From NCBI GenBank assembly GCA_964036665.1, contig OZ038529.1, positions 10,479,060 through 10,543,059 of the forward strand: a DNA stretch of 64,000 nucleotides, read 5' to 3'. The stretch's first letter is position 1; every line of letters begins with the position of its first letter. The translations under genes were made by a program, and so were the position numbers. Source of the DNA: Gordius sp. MW1. Lineage: Eukaryota; Nematomorpha; Gordioida; Gordea; Gordiidae. A model generated the notes under the pieces. It did no database searches. It saw nothing but the letters and a program-made list of their open reading frames with translations, and had not been told where the DNA came from. This document shows positions 1 through 10,709 of the stretch, in pieces.

Positions 1-867
1 TGTGTATTTTCTATCTTACAATAACATCTAAGTATCGAATAATTGGCGTGAAAGTGAATATATTTTTCATTTGTTGACACTCAGGTATGCTTCAGTCTGG
101 GTGGGTATTTGCTTAAAATTTTTCCCTTTCCTCAGGTGTATTCGTGTCTGAGAATATTTCTTGCACTGAATTAACGAACGGAATAGTTACGTATTTTTCC
201 CTTTGATTGACACTCGGTATCAGGATATCGAATTTTTCCTCGAATGAATATACGTGGCTTCCATATTCGCCACTCGGAATCAGGCCGTTGGGATTTCGAT
301 TGGTTTGATGGGGTGTTTGTCCGGAGTGGTTCGATTAAAAAATAGAATTAAAGAATTTTCAACATTTCCGGCGCCAATATTTTGTTTTGGGGTTGGTTGC
401 CGAAGGTTCAAATGATCCACATTATCTGACACCATTTATAAGTCTGAGCCTTATCTTGGCTCAGACAACTAATTTATTTATTTAAACGGAGAATAATATT
501 TTCTAAGGATGGCTCCACTTAGGAATCTCATAAGTTAATGAATTATTAGAATTTCGGTCCTCTCCCAAAAAGGGAGGACAATTATCTTTCTAAATTAATT
601 AGTCTTCCAAAAGTATATTTTTTATTCAACTAGGCGAAACACAAATATATGAAAAATGAGAATGAATGAATTAAAATTAATGAATAATGATGATTGTGTA
701 ACACTAACTAACGCGAAGTAATTAAATTCGCTCGCTCGAGATAGGTGTTAAAAAGCGAAGTGGTACCATCTCGTGGTAACAATGATGACTCATCAGTCAT
801 AAAATAAATTCGCCATAATAAAATTGGATAACTATAAAAATCGTAGGGTATAAGTGTAAGTATGTGC
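1..867. other. Unassigned AT-rich DNA
   Basis: I see no supported gene here. Between 80 and 290 the motif CACTCGG/CACTCAGG followed by a TATCAGG/AATCAGG-like string recurs three times. A GGCGCC-containing segment near 370-378 could belong to an old LTR element, but no second LTR or coding remnant supports that. Confidence 0.4.
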
Positions 868-887
868 GGGGGGGGGGGGGGGGGGGG
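868..887. repeat. Homopolymer run of 20 G
   Basis: Uninterrupted G20 just outside the 5' part of the hAT element. Read on the minus strand it makes a proline-rich reading frame (797-1003) that is not a gene. Long G or C runs recur through the window (13626, 14336, 32671, 36070, 50848, 59641), mostly in or near transposon ends. Confidence 0.9.
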
Positions 888-1090
888 TTAGGTTGAACAC
901 CACAATTCTGAACTTGAACTTTACAATATAAATGAACTAGTTCATCACAAAAATTATTATTTAAATTGAATTTATGAGCCGAGTTTGATTGTTTTATAAA
1001 CAAGACGATTTATTAAACGCGCCTTTAAATATTTATAGAAAACTGCAATCGAGTAATAATCATTTGTTTAATTGTGATTTATTTTTATAG

Positions 1091-1339
1091 ATGGAAATTG
1101 ATAGTGGTTCTACTTCTAGTTCTAATATAGAAGTGGATAGTGTGAATGATGCAGCATGTTCTGATCTACCCAACTCTTTACCTTGGCCTTCTATGAAAGA
1201 TTATTTTAAATTCGTATCGTCTAATAAAAATTCAATCAAGGCCAGGTGTAAATTGTGTGTAGGTAAGAAGATTATTGCTGCATCAAAGACATCAACAGCC
1301 AATCTATGGAGACATATAAAGGTAATAATTAATAAATGA
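1091..1339 (+). pseudogene. hAT transposase 5' exon, BED-type zinc finger
   Basis: Starts at an ATG and encodes about 80 residues. The second half reads as a BED zinc finger: an aromatic/hydrophobic lead (DYFKFV), a CKLC pair, then NLWRHIK, the usual C-x2-C...H spacing of DNA-binding BED domains in hAT transposases. The frame runs into a GT donor-like site just after HIK (GTAATA), so this is probably the first coding exon. The next transposase block starts about 120 bases downstream. No histidine closing the finger is visible before the break, so it is either in the next exon or lost. Confidence 0.7.
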
Positions 1340-1462
1340 GTATTCGTATAAATAATATTCTAAAATTAGGTTTCTCATTCTCATAAGGTTGAAGAGATAA
1401 AAAGAGCAACTAAAAATAAACCTTAAAATTCTTGTGACCTTAAAAAGGAAAAATTTAAACAG

Positions 1463-1983
1463 ATGGTTCTAGACCGCCCTATGGATAATCAGTCCACCCA
1501 AATGGCAATTATAAAATATATTATAAATGCCAATCAGCCATTTTCATTATGCGATGATCAACATTTTAATGAATTATTGAGGACATTCAATCCCAATATC
1601 AAAACCATATGTAGGCAAACCCTCACAGGAAGGGTAATGAAATTAGCTGGAAGAATGAAAGACATTCTTAGAACAAAATTGTTGGCCCCCAAATATGTCA
1701 GTACAACTGCAGACTGTTGGACTGCATTTAATAAGTACTATTTATGTGTAAAAAACATCTTTTTATTTTTTTGCAGGTCATTTATTGGTGTAACAGCTCA
1801 TTGGATAGACAATGAAAGTCTAGAAAGAGTTGATGCAATTTTAGCTTGCAAATCTTTAGAAGAAAGACACACTTATGATGTCTTATGCAAAGCCCTCACA
1901 CAAATTTATAAAGAATATCATATCCAGAATAAAAATATATGTACAATTACTGACAATGGTTCAAATTTTGTAAAAGCATTCAG
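1463..1983 (+). pseudogene. hAT transposase, N-terminal catalytic region
   Basis: The reading frame carries hallmark hAT segments: a NQPFSL helix, TADCWTA with the first catalytic aspartate, GVTAHWID, and TDNGSNFVKAF with the second aspartate. The family consensus around NKSFIGVTAHWI is restored if a 42-nt intron (1735-1776, GTACTA...TTGCAG) is removed; read straight through, extra residues separate the two halves. A donor-like GTAACA follows the terminal AFR at 1984. The block belongs with 1091-1339 upstream and 2075-2466 downstream. Confidence 0.75.
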
Positions 1984-2074
1984 GTAACATTTATATAAAT
2001 ATACATTATTAACTTTTTTAATTTTTAATGGAAAAGATGACAATCAGGAGGAATTAGTATCTCTTTAGGATATA

Positions 2075-2466
2075 TTGGCTCGTGTTGGTTTAGAGGGCCA
2101 GGATAAAGAAGATTATGATTATCTTCCTAGACATAGGAGGTGTGCCTGTCACACGTTAAACCTGATTGCCACTACTGATGTTAATAAAATTTTAAAGGAT
2201 AACAATTCACTTACAAAAATATACTCTTCCACCTTTGCCAAATGCCAAGCTATTTGGAATTCACACAGCAGGAGTACAGTATAAGCTCAACTAATACAAA
2301 AACGTTTGGGCTGCCAAATACCATATTCCTTAATAACGAGATGGAATTCAACTTTCAATTCCATCTCTGTTATAAACAAAATGTTGAAGAAAAAGCCAAT
2401 GAATTTCATATGCTTTGTGATGAATTGAGGCTTGACAGGTTGTCTTTACAAGAATGTGCTTTTTTA
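2075..2466 (+). pseudogene. hAT transposase, central region, frameshifted
   Basis: The first frame contains the conserved LPRHRRCACHTLNL block with the C-x-C-H-x-L motif of hAT transposases. It ends at an in-frame TAA at 2281. Similarity continues past that stop, then switches frame near 2380 into ANEFHMLCDELRLDRLSLQEC. One stop and one frameshift show that the copy is dead. The MITE at 2468-2740 was inserted directly after the final residues, and the next transposase block (KVMQPLAKALEIL) lies 7 kb downstream at 9548. Confidence 0.7.
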
Positions 2467-2467
2467 C

Positions 2468-2740
2468 GGCCAATGTTACACGATCCAAATTCTTGTACTG
2501 TATAAGCGATCTGACATTCCATTTTCTTATTCGATCCAAAAAAAGTAATTATGTATCTTGAACCTAAATGACTTAACCCTAACCCTACAAAACCTGCCCT
2601 TGCGAGACCAAAATCACAATATGAAAACATAAGTAAGAAATTTTGTTTATTTCTTACCTCGTTATTTTTTGGATCGAATAAGAAAATGGAATATCAGATC
2701 GCTTATACGGTACAAGAATTTGGATCGTGTAACATTGGTC
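2468..2740. mobile_element. MULE-like MITE with 9-bp target duplication
   Basis: A 273-bp element with inverted arms of about 75 bp (about 2470-2546 and 2665-2738) that are nearly perfect reverse complements, starting GGCCAATGTTACACG and ending CGTGTAACATTGGTC. The 9-bp string CTTTTTTAC lies directly on both sides (2459-2467 and 2741-2749). A 9-bp duplication with long inverted repeats is typical of Mutator-like elements. There is no coding capacity. The loop holds a short AACCCTAACCCTA string. It interrupts the hAT transposase. Confidence 0.8.
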
Positions 2741-2749
2741 CTTTTTTAC

Positions 2750-3427
2750 CCTTTCGTTTCAAAATGCCAAACTTCAAATTGCCAATTTAACCACTGATCA
2801 CCATAATCTAATCACCACTGATCACCACTCATACATACGTACATTCACAAATATTTTTATTTCATTTCCGTCAGTGATGTTAACGCAAATAAAAAAACAA
2901 CTACTATTATGACAATTTCTACTATACAAAATACAAGGAAGGCACCTTAGATGCCGCCATAATGTTCGGGCAGAGCTATAAAAGATGGAAATACATATTT
3001 TATCACTAAAAAGCATTCAAATATTCCACATACAAGTATAAATTGTCATTAGTATTTTTATATATTTAGCAGGCCTAAGACCACTAGATGACATTTCTAA
3101 CATATCAATTAATTCAACCTTATTTTATAATTTTGTTTAGCAGCTAATGGTACGACGATGGATGGATGTTATTCTAATAATTTCAACAGTCATAGTAAAT
3201 TAAATTTCCAATTTTTTAACTTGTCAAGTATCTCAAATAATTTAATGTGCTAATTTCATATTTATTGAGATTACATTATTGAAATGTAATCTTATTATTT
3301 TGCTTATAAAATTTATAACCGTTCAATGTAATATTATAATGACAAATTATACACTCATGACCAAATAAAAACGAGGTTAAATTTTACATATGTGGTATAG
3401 GGTTTGCTAAGTGGGAGGCAAATTAAT
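2750..3427. other. AT-rich interior of the hAT element, no gene
   Basis: No reading frame resembles a protein. A short CACTGATCACCA string recurs near 2790-2827. This stretch lies between the MITE and the gypsy element and is probably hAT intron or an older insertion. Confidence 0.4.
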
Positions 3428-3431
3428 TAAC

Positions 3432-3715
3432 TGTGGCGTTTTAGACATTGGCGAGATAAAGTAGCGAACGGACATTCACTTCACTTTTACTTGTCGATTA
3501 AAAAGCATCCATCCAGGAACAATTCCTTCCGTCATCATAAAATTCATCTTATCGCTCAAATAACATTCATCGCTAATATCTCAAATAACATTCATCGCTA
3601 ATATCTCAAATAACATTCATCGCTAATATCAATATTTGTTTATTAATATTTCATTTGCATTATTATCGCGCGTGTGAAAATACAGAAAATAAACAACTAC
3701 CTAGCAATCATTACA
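3432..3715 (+). repeat. 5' LTR (284 bp) of the gypsy element
   Basis: Begins TGTGGCG and ends CATTACA. It contains three tandem copies of a 25-bp unit (core CTCAAATAACATTCATCGC) at about 3555-3630, against two in the 3' LTR. Apart from this the two LTRs are identical. Confidence 0.92.
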
Positions 3716-3716
3716 T

Positions 3717-3733
3717 TGGTGACCTGAGACGTG
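3717..3733 (+). promoter_or_regulatory. Primer-binding site, probably tRNA-Trp
   Basis: TGGTGACC lies one base after the 5' LTR and continues TGAGACGTG up to the gag start. CsRn1-clade elements carry a site of this form complementary to the tRNA-Trp 3' end. The tRNA assignment rests on clade knowledge. Confidence 0.65.
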
Positions 3734-4573
3734 ATGGAAACAAACTCAACAATTCCAGACTCTAATGAACCAAGAGAAAGCGCAGTTCATGTGAGAATTC
3801 CTGAATTCCATTCTAAAAATATTCGCATATGGTTGTCACAGGTAGAAGCCGTGTTTCACACACGCAACATATCCTCGCAGAAGACTAAGTATTCCTACCT
3901 AGTCGAATCACTACCCCCAGAAGTCGCGGAAGAGGTGGCAGACCTCATATTCACGGTTCCTGAAATTACCCCTTACGACAAACTGAAGGAAGCAATCGTA
4001 AAAAGACTAGGAGACAGTGATGAAAAAAGGATAAGGAATTTATTCTCTTCGATATTCCTAGGAGACCGCACCCCATCCCAATTGGTAAGATACTTAAAAT
4101 CTCGTTTAGGTAATAATGTGATGGACGAAAAGATTTTAAGCCTCTGGATGGATAAGCTACCCCAACATGTGGTAAGCATGTTGGCTACAATGGGAGATGA
4201 CCAATCACTTGATCGTATAGCAGAAGTCGCTGATAGGATTCACGAAACGTTCAGAGTCAGTAGCTTAGCATCAGTAGCTACTCCCTATAACCTCACTCCA
4301 AATAACCCTACTCCCAATATTCCTATTCCCAATACTCAAACAAACGAAATGCAGGAACTGATCAAAGCTGTGTCACAATTAGAACTCAGAGTAAATCAAT
4401 TAACAGGCAATCCCAACGACAGTAGGACGACATGGAGAAGGTCAGGCAGATCTAGGTCATCATCCAGACAACGCCCAACTGACACATGTTGGTACCATTA
4501 TAAATTTGGAAAGGAAGCCAGGAAGTGCATGCAGCCATGCAATTTTAACACCAACTCCCAACAAAAAAACTGA
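3734..4573 (+). CDS. gag: Gag protein of CsRn1-like retrotransposon
   Basis: About 279 aa from the ATG at 3734; an in-frame GTG directly before it is less likely as the start. The N-terminal two thirds read as a Ty3/gypsy capsid region ([20 protein letters not shown], then VADLI and LGDRTPSQL, the usual landmarks of this clade). A T/P/N-rich linker with short repeats lies around residues 185-205, followed by an R/S-rich basic stretch. The C-terminal finger at about residues 255-272 is C-x2-H-x9-C-x3-C (CWYH...CMQPC), the CHCC type of the CsRn1 clade. The frame is intact and ends at TGA 4571-4573, overlapping the start of the pol frame through a slippery heptamer. Confidence 0.88.
   Translation: METNSTIPDSNEPRESAVHVRIPEFHSKNIRIWLSQVEAVFHTRNISSQKTKYSYLVESLPPEVAEEVADLIFTVPEITPYDKLKEAIVKRLGDSDEKRIRNLFSSIFLGDRTPSQLVRYLKSRLGNNVMDEKILSLWMDKLPQHVVSMLATMGDDQSLDRIAEVADRIHETFRVSSLASVATPYNLTPNNPTPNIPIPNTQTNEMQELIKAVSQLELRVNQLTGNPNDSRTTWRRSGRSRSSSRQRPTDTCWYHYKFGKEARKCMQPCNFNTNSQQKN
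4564..4570 (+). promoter_or_regulatory. A AAA AAC slippery site for -1 frameshifting
   Basis: In gag frame the last codons are CAA AAA AAC TGA, giving a canonical A-AAA-AAC heptamer just before the stop. A -1 slip here enters the frame that holds the protease, which stays open through 4597. A downstream pseudoknot was not modelled. Confidence 0.7.
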
Positions 4574-7500
4574 CGGGCCGTCCCATATGGGCGACAATGG
4601 GAAACGGCCGTACTTTCAGCCGCCTATTCTATTTATTCGACCGGTCCACCCAACGAAAATATCTCGTCGACACAGGCGCTGAAGTTAGCGTAATCCCACC
4701 CCCTCCCAAACATCCATTGATCCCGCATGGCCCAACTCTACAAGCGGCTAACCAAACCAGCATACACACATACGGACAAGTCGTATTGGGTTTAGACCTT
4801 GGTTTGCGACGGGAATTCAAATGGGTATTTTTAGTCGCAAACGTACACACCCCTATAATTGGAGCTGACTTACTGCACCACTATAAGTTAGTTGTGGACA
4901 TCAACAATAAACGACTTATAGACAGCACCACACAATTATCGTCGAGAGGAACATCCTCACCACACCAGACGTTCGGCATCCGTGTAGCACTCAGCAATCA
5001 CAGCACAAAATTCGATGCAATTCTGCAAGAATTTCCATCACTCATATCCCCTCTAAACTTCAACCGACAGATTCCACCCCATGATGTGCTCCACCACATT
5101 CTGACAAAAGGCCCAGCACAGCACTCACGCCCCAGACGATTGGCGCCCGATAAATTAAGTTCAGCCAAGAAAGAGTTCGAATATATGCTGGAACTTGGGA
5201 TCATCAGAGAGTCAAAAAGTAATTGGGCATCCCCATTACATCTGGCTGCCAAAAAGTCAGGCGACTGGAGACCGTGTGGGGACTATCGCGGGCTGAACAA
5301 AGTCACATTGCCTGATCGGTATCCCATTCCCCACATACATGATTTTTCCGCCAACCTCCACAACAAAACAATATTTTCCAAGCTCGACCTGGTAAGAGCA
5401 TATCACAACATTCCAATTGCAGCAGGTGACATCAGCAAAACAGCCGTGACAACGCCATTTGGTTTATACGAATTCACTAGAACCCTTTGGTCTAAGAAAC
5501 GCGGCTCAGACATTTCAACGGTTCATAGATGAAGTGTTAAGAGGGCTCGACTATGCCTACGCTTATATCGACGATATACTTATAGCTAGCACCTCGGAAA
5601 AAGAACACGAAAATCACTTAAGGACCGTTTTACAACGACTACAGGACTTTGACCTCCGAATAAGTCCTTTAAAATGCAAGTTTGGAACTCACGAACTCGA
5701 GTTTCTGGGACATCATATATCAAAAACTGGCATCACTCCACTAATGGATAAGGTCGACGCTATCCGCGAATTTCCACTACCGGACTCCACAAAGAAGCTT
5801 CGCAGATTCTTGGGGATGATAAATTTTTATCGTAGATTCCTACCCGGAATTTCCCGTACCCTTCAACCTTTAACGGACGTGTTAAAGAAACCAAAAAAAT
5901 CTCTAACTTTCAACGACGACCAGATAAAAGCGTTCGAAAAAGCAAAATCAGCTTTAGCAGATTTTACCGCACTTAGTTTCTTAGATACAGATCCACGAAC
6001 AGAAATAAGGTTGACTACAGACGCATCGGACACAGCAGTCGGAGCAGTATTGGAGCAGGTAATTTCGGACCAGGTAAAACCAATATCATTTTATTCGGTC
6101 AAGCTACAACCAACGCAAACGCGATATAGCACTTTCGGCCGGGAGCTTCTTGCAATTTATTTAGCTATTAAGCACTTTCGCCACTTTTTAGAAGGTCGAA
6201 GTTTCTCCGTGTATACGGACCACAAACCACTAATTTACGCCTTTAACGCTAAACCTGACCAGTATTCACCTAGAGAAACGAGACAATTGGACCTAATATC
6301 GCAATTTACAACTGATATTCGGTACATCAAAGGTGAAAGTAATACAGTTGCAGACGCGCTCTCTCGGACGGAGGTAGATTCTATCAGGTTACCAGAAATG
6401 CCCGATCTAGAAGAGATTAGTAGACAACAAATAAATGACGAAACCCTGAGAAACTTAAAGGATTCTTCATCTTTGAAATTGCAGTTAGTACCAATTCCAG
6501 GATCAGAGCGAAAAATCCTTTGCGATCTCTCAACCGCCAAACCACGACCGGTAATTCCAGAAACACTCAGAAAAATAGTTTTCGACCATTTCCACACTAT
6601 ATCACACCCAGGTATACGCGCCACTGTGAAACTAATTACAAATCGGGTAGTCTGGCCGTCAATAAACAAAGACGTTGTGAGATGGGCAAGAACTTGTGAA
6701 AGGTGCCAACGATGCAAGGTATTTCGACACACCGTTACAGTACCCGGAACATTCGCTAAACCCGACGCCCGTTTTGCCCACATCCACATAGACTTGGTAG
6801 GGCCACTACCACCATCAAACGGATATACGCATATGTTAACAGCAGTGGACCGATTCACCAGATGGCCCATGGCTATTCCTTTGAATGATACATCCACGGA
6901 GGTTATCGCAAAAAAGCTGATAGAACACTGGATTGCGAACTTCGGTGTGCCACATACCATTACCACCGATAGAGGATCACAGTTCCAATCATCTCTCTTC
7001 CGAGAACTCTCCAATCTCTTAGGTTGCACACATATTAAAACAACCGCCTACCATCCCGCCGCAAACGGACTCGTCGAACGATTCCATAGACAAGTCGTTA
7101 AAAGCCGCCGGGGAGACTAAGTGGAACGAAATTTTACCATTGATATTATTAGGATTACGTTCAACTATCAAAGAAGACATAGGAGCAACAACAGCAGAAT
7201 TGGTGTACGGTACGACCTTACGACTACCAGGAGACTTCGTCCTAAAAACCGAACCTAACCCATTACAACATCATTTCGTTGACAAGCTCAGGAGGACCAT
7301 GGCAAAAATTCCTTACCCCATACCAAAACACCATGCTACAACAAAAGAACAAGTTAGCAGCTACCTGTTCGAAGCAACCCACGTGTTCGTCCGACACGAC
7401 GCCGTCAGTAAGCCACTCTCTCCAACGTATGACGGTCCTTACAAAGTATTGAAACGTGAACCAAAATACTTCGTCATTGAAAAAAATGGTAAAAGAGATT

Positions 7501-7676
7501 CTGTCTCGATAGACAGATTAAAACCCTGCCATCGAAGCAGAGAGGAACCACCCTTTCAGACCGCCGACGAAACGCAAGCTGAGGCACCGACACAAGAAGC
7601 AGAAGAACCAACCAAAATAACTAGAAAAGGCAGAAAGGTCCATTGGCCGAAAAACCTTCGGGAATACATCACATAG
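4570..7676 (+). pseudogene. pol: Pol polyprotein (PR-RT-RNase H-integrase), two frameshifts
   Basis: Aspartic protease comes first, with DTGA at about 4669. Reverse transcriptase follows ([13 protein letters not shown] before the break; the YIDD catalytic box at 5564-5575). RNase H has a TTDAS motif near 6015 and a YTDHKPL motif near 6215. Integrase has an HHCC zinc domain at about 6585-6720 and acidic residues in HIDLVGP, TTDRGSQF and GLVERF. A C-terminal GPY/F module (YDGPYKVL, about 7428) precedes the stop at 7674-7676. The frame breaks near 5485, inside RT just before PFGLRN, and near 7092, just after the integrase glutamate. Everything else is open, so the copy is structurally complete but would not give a single Pol product. 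Confidence 0.88.
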
Positions 7677-7722
7677 TTTTTAGCCAACTCTTATCGACAT
7701 ATTTAAAACTTTAAATATATCT

Positions 7723-7732
7723 GGAAGGGGAG
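7723..7732 (+). promoter_or_regulatory. Polypurine tract
   Basis: GGAAGGGGAG lies immediately upstream of the 3' LTR, in the position used for plus-strand priming. Confidence 0.75.
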
Positions 7733-7735
7733 TAT

Positions 7736-7994
7736 TGTGGCGTTTTAGACATTGGCGAGATAAAGTAGCGAACGGACATTCACTTCACTTTTACTTGTCG
7801 ATTAAAAAGCATCCATCCAGGAACAATTCCTTCCGTCATCATAAAATTCATCTTATCGCTCAAATAACATTCATCGCTAATATCTCAAATAACATTCATC
7901 GCTAATATCAATATTTGTTTATTAATATTTCATTTGCATTATTATCGCGCGTGTGAAAATACAGAAAATAAACAACTACCTAGCAATCATTACA
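7736..7994 (+). repeat. 3' LTR (259 bp) of the gypsy element
   Basis: Identical to the 5' LTR except for having two rather than three copies of the 25-bp unit. It ends CATTACA, followed by the TAAC target duplication at 7995-7998. Confidence 0.92.
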
Positions 7995-7998
7995 TAAC

Positions 7999-9547
7999 TA
8001 TTTGTTTTAGAAAAAAGTGGAGCACAAGAAAAAAAGTAAATTAGTAATAATAAATTAAGATATAATTATATTAGAAATAATCAATATGTTGCAATTCAAC
8101 TTCCATAAATTCTAAGTTAAGATATTTTATAAAACATTTTAAAACTTAAGTATCATTTTCTCAAAACTGAGATTGGTGTAATTAATATCTGATTAATTTG
8201 TCTAAGTTGTACATGTTATATAAAAACACAATTTTCAACCAGGATCATCTTCTGTAATTTATGTTTTACAAAGTTATATTAAAATGTATGTTTATGGAAC
8301 ATATATTGATTCCATTATGTTTTCAAGTGTTTAAATTTTATGTCTTGCATAAAAAACATATAGTTCCTCTATTTTATTGCTGACTTTCAACAAATATATT
8401 TTAATATATAAAATTTTATTTCACTTAAAGCTCACTTAAAACTGAGGATTTGTTAAAGTCAAGTTGTTTATTTACTTTTTAATAAGGGACAATTTTTTTA
8501 TGAAATGAATGTGGTATTTTTCCTTAAAGATGTAAGGGTCAATGGCAAATTGTTTATCATAAAACATTTTAGTTTTTATTTATATTAATATACAAAAATA
8601 AGCATATTTTCTAAAAATATTGAATTTTATAATATAATATAAGGGATAATGTTTTGTTTAAGAGAGATGTGTGGAACAAGTAGAATTCTGAGGGTTATTA
8701 CAACTAATCACTTTGCAACTAAAATTTAAGGATTTTATTCAATAACTATAAATTTATTGATATAAAACTAAACAGATATTTAATTCACAGTATACATATT
8801 ACAAAAAAAATATAATTATAAATAATTAACATTTCATGCTTCACAAAATTGTTTCCAGTACCAATATATTATTGCTCTACCAGTGACCTAAGTAATAATT
8901 ATGGATCTTTTATATGATTGAAAGATTTTTAACCCCCATCCCTCTTTAAATAAAACTTAAAACATTTAGTCCTTACAAGTAAAAAGATAGCCATGGCATT
9001 CGATTGTAATTCCATAAGTAGTAGTTTCTATGGCATTATGCTTAATTAGAAAGCGTCAATCATTAGCAATAACATACTTTTAATTTTTCCTAAATACTAC
9101 ATTATAACATATTCATACTTTATAAAGCGTCAAGAATCAGCAAAGACATACTTTTACTCCTTCATAACAGTATAATATAACATATTCATACTTTTTAAAT
9201 TAATTGGCATTAGAATCTTCATACCATACCAACAACATGATTACGATATGATATCGTATTATTATGAACTTGTTTTGTGTGATTTCAGCAGAAGAATTTA
9301 CAGTATTAACTTAAATAATTAAATACAATAGTATACATAACAATTTGTTATATTCATTTAGCTCATATAGCAATAAATATATATCTATACCCTTAAAATA
9401 GTTTAATTCTTTATACTAAATAAAATCACATGATATTTTTAATATTTAGTGTGATACATACATTTACTTGGCATTTTGAACTGGATTCTTTTTTACAGGA
9501 ATATCACATGGTGAGTTACTGATTTGATTTGGTTGTATTTAATTTTT
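7999..9547. other. AT-rich hAT interior with a short tandem duplication
   Basis: No protein similarity is seen. A unit of about 74 bases (AAAGCGTCAA...CATATTCATACTTT) is duplicated in tandem at roughly 9050-9123 and 9124-9198, with several substitutions. The stretch connects the gypsy insertion to the last hAT exon. Confidence 0.5.
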
Positions 9548-10341
9548 AAGGTTATGCAGCCACTAGCAAAAGCTCTTGAAATTTTAGAGGGGCAATCATA
9601 TATGTATATGGCATATTATACACCTACGATAAGCCAAATTCAGATATGTTTACAGAACATGGTTAGTTTGAAGTGGGGCGAACCCCTAAAAGAGGCTATT
9701 TTAAAAGGCATAAACATCAGGTATTTAATATTGATTCTAACTTTATAAATCTTATGGGTTAAAGATTTCCAGATCTCTATGATGATGACAATATTATTGC
9801 AGCTGTCCTGCATCCAATGTTCAAAACAGATTGGGCTTGGATAAGATTATCAAAAAATCAGGAGGAGAAATATAGAATATTAAATGCTATTAATTCTATC
9901 TTGCCAGTGCCTGCAGAAAATGTGAACCCCCAAACTTACAATGGGTTGGATTTCCTTGACATCAGACGGGAAGATTCAAATAAAGAAATAATTGAAAACT
10001 TTGTAAAACTAAACAATACAACTTTTGAAGTATATAACGAGTTTCCCCATTTAAAACAAATTTTTATTAAATATAATGTTTGCCTCCCATCTAGTGCTCC
10101 TGTTGAAAGGCTTTCCAGCTTAGGAAAACTTATATTTGGGGATAAACGTTCTTCTTTATTAAATGATAATTTTGAAAATAATATCTTGTTGAAGTCCAAT
10201 TCCCATCTACTTCCCCCTGATTTCTATTATATATTGGAATTTTATATATTATATTGTTTAATGAAAAATAAAGTTTTTACACATGTAGCTTATTTAGTTG
10301 TGTTTGTGTATAAAAAAGCCTTATATGAAATTGTTAATTAA
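9548..10341 (+). pseudogene. hAT transposase C-terminus with dimerisation domain
   Basis: KVMQPLAKALEILEG opens the block and fits directly after the LSLQEC residues at 2450. It continues through a frame change into RFPDLYDDDNIIAAVLHP and, at about 10085-10160, the hATC dimerisation signature (LPSSAPVERLSSLGKLIF...KRSSLLNDNFE). The frame ends at TAA 10339-10341. Splitting over two frames near 9750 may reflect a small intron or decay. This is the 3' end of the hAT gene that begins at 1091. Confidence 0.75.
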
Positions 10342-10560
10342 ATTAGATTTTATAATAGACTATTTTTAATTTAAAATAAATTATCATAAGTTTAAATAAT
10401 TTAACTTCATCATCAAATTAATAGTATTTGATTCATAGAATTGTATAATTGCTGATTGAACTTAGATTAAAAAACTAATTTTGGATTAGATAAAACGTTT
10501 TTCAACTGGATTAAATTTCTATAATATTAAAAAAAAATGAACTGAACTATGAACTGAACT

Positions 10561-10709
10561 TGAACTAGTTCATTTTGTAAAATTTGAACTAAGAACTGAA
10601 CTAGTTCGTTTTTTTGGGTGAACTTGAACTTGAACTAGTTACTTTTGAAAAAATATGAACTTGAACTAATTTATTTTTGCAAATAGAACTATGAACTTGA
10701 ACTAGTTCA
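10561..10709. repeat. Subterminal palindrome cluster of the hAT element
   Basis: At least four copies of GAACTAGTTC or close variants occur here, two as the perfect 12-bp palindrome TGAACTAGTTCA. They are interleaved with GAACTTGAACT strings. The same palindrome sits at 933-944 on the other side of the element. Confidence 0.7.

Larger units (their letters stand above)
3432..7994 (+). mobile_element. CsRn1-like Ty3/gypsy LTR retrotransposon, full length
   Basis: Complete 4,563-bp element bounded by TGT...ACA LTRs (284 and 259 bp) and flanked by the 4-bp duplication TAAC (3428-3431 and 7995-7998). Order is LTR, primer-binding site, gag, pol (protease, RT, RNase H, integrase), polypurine tract, LTR; there is no envelope frame. 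The Gag CHCC finger (instead of CCHC) and a primer site starting TGGTGACC are known traits of the CsRn1 clade, which uses tRNA-Trp. The LTRs match base for base except for one extra 25-bp unit in the 5' copy, so insertion was recent. Two frameshifts break pol. Confidence 0.92.

Noticed and set aside
797-1003. Minus-strand frame with eight prolines
   Set aside because: The prolines come from the G20 run at 868-887; the rest has no similarity to any family I recognise.
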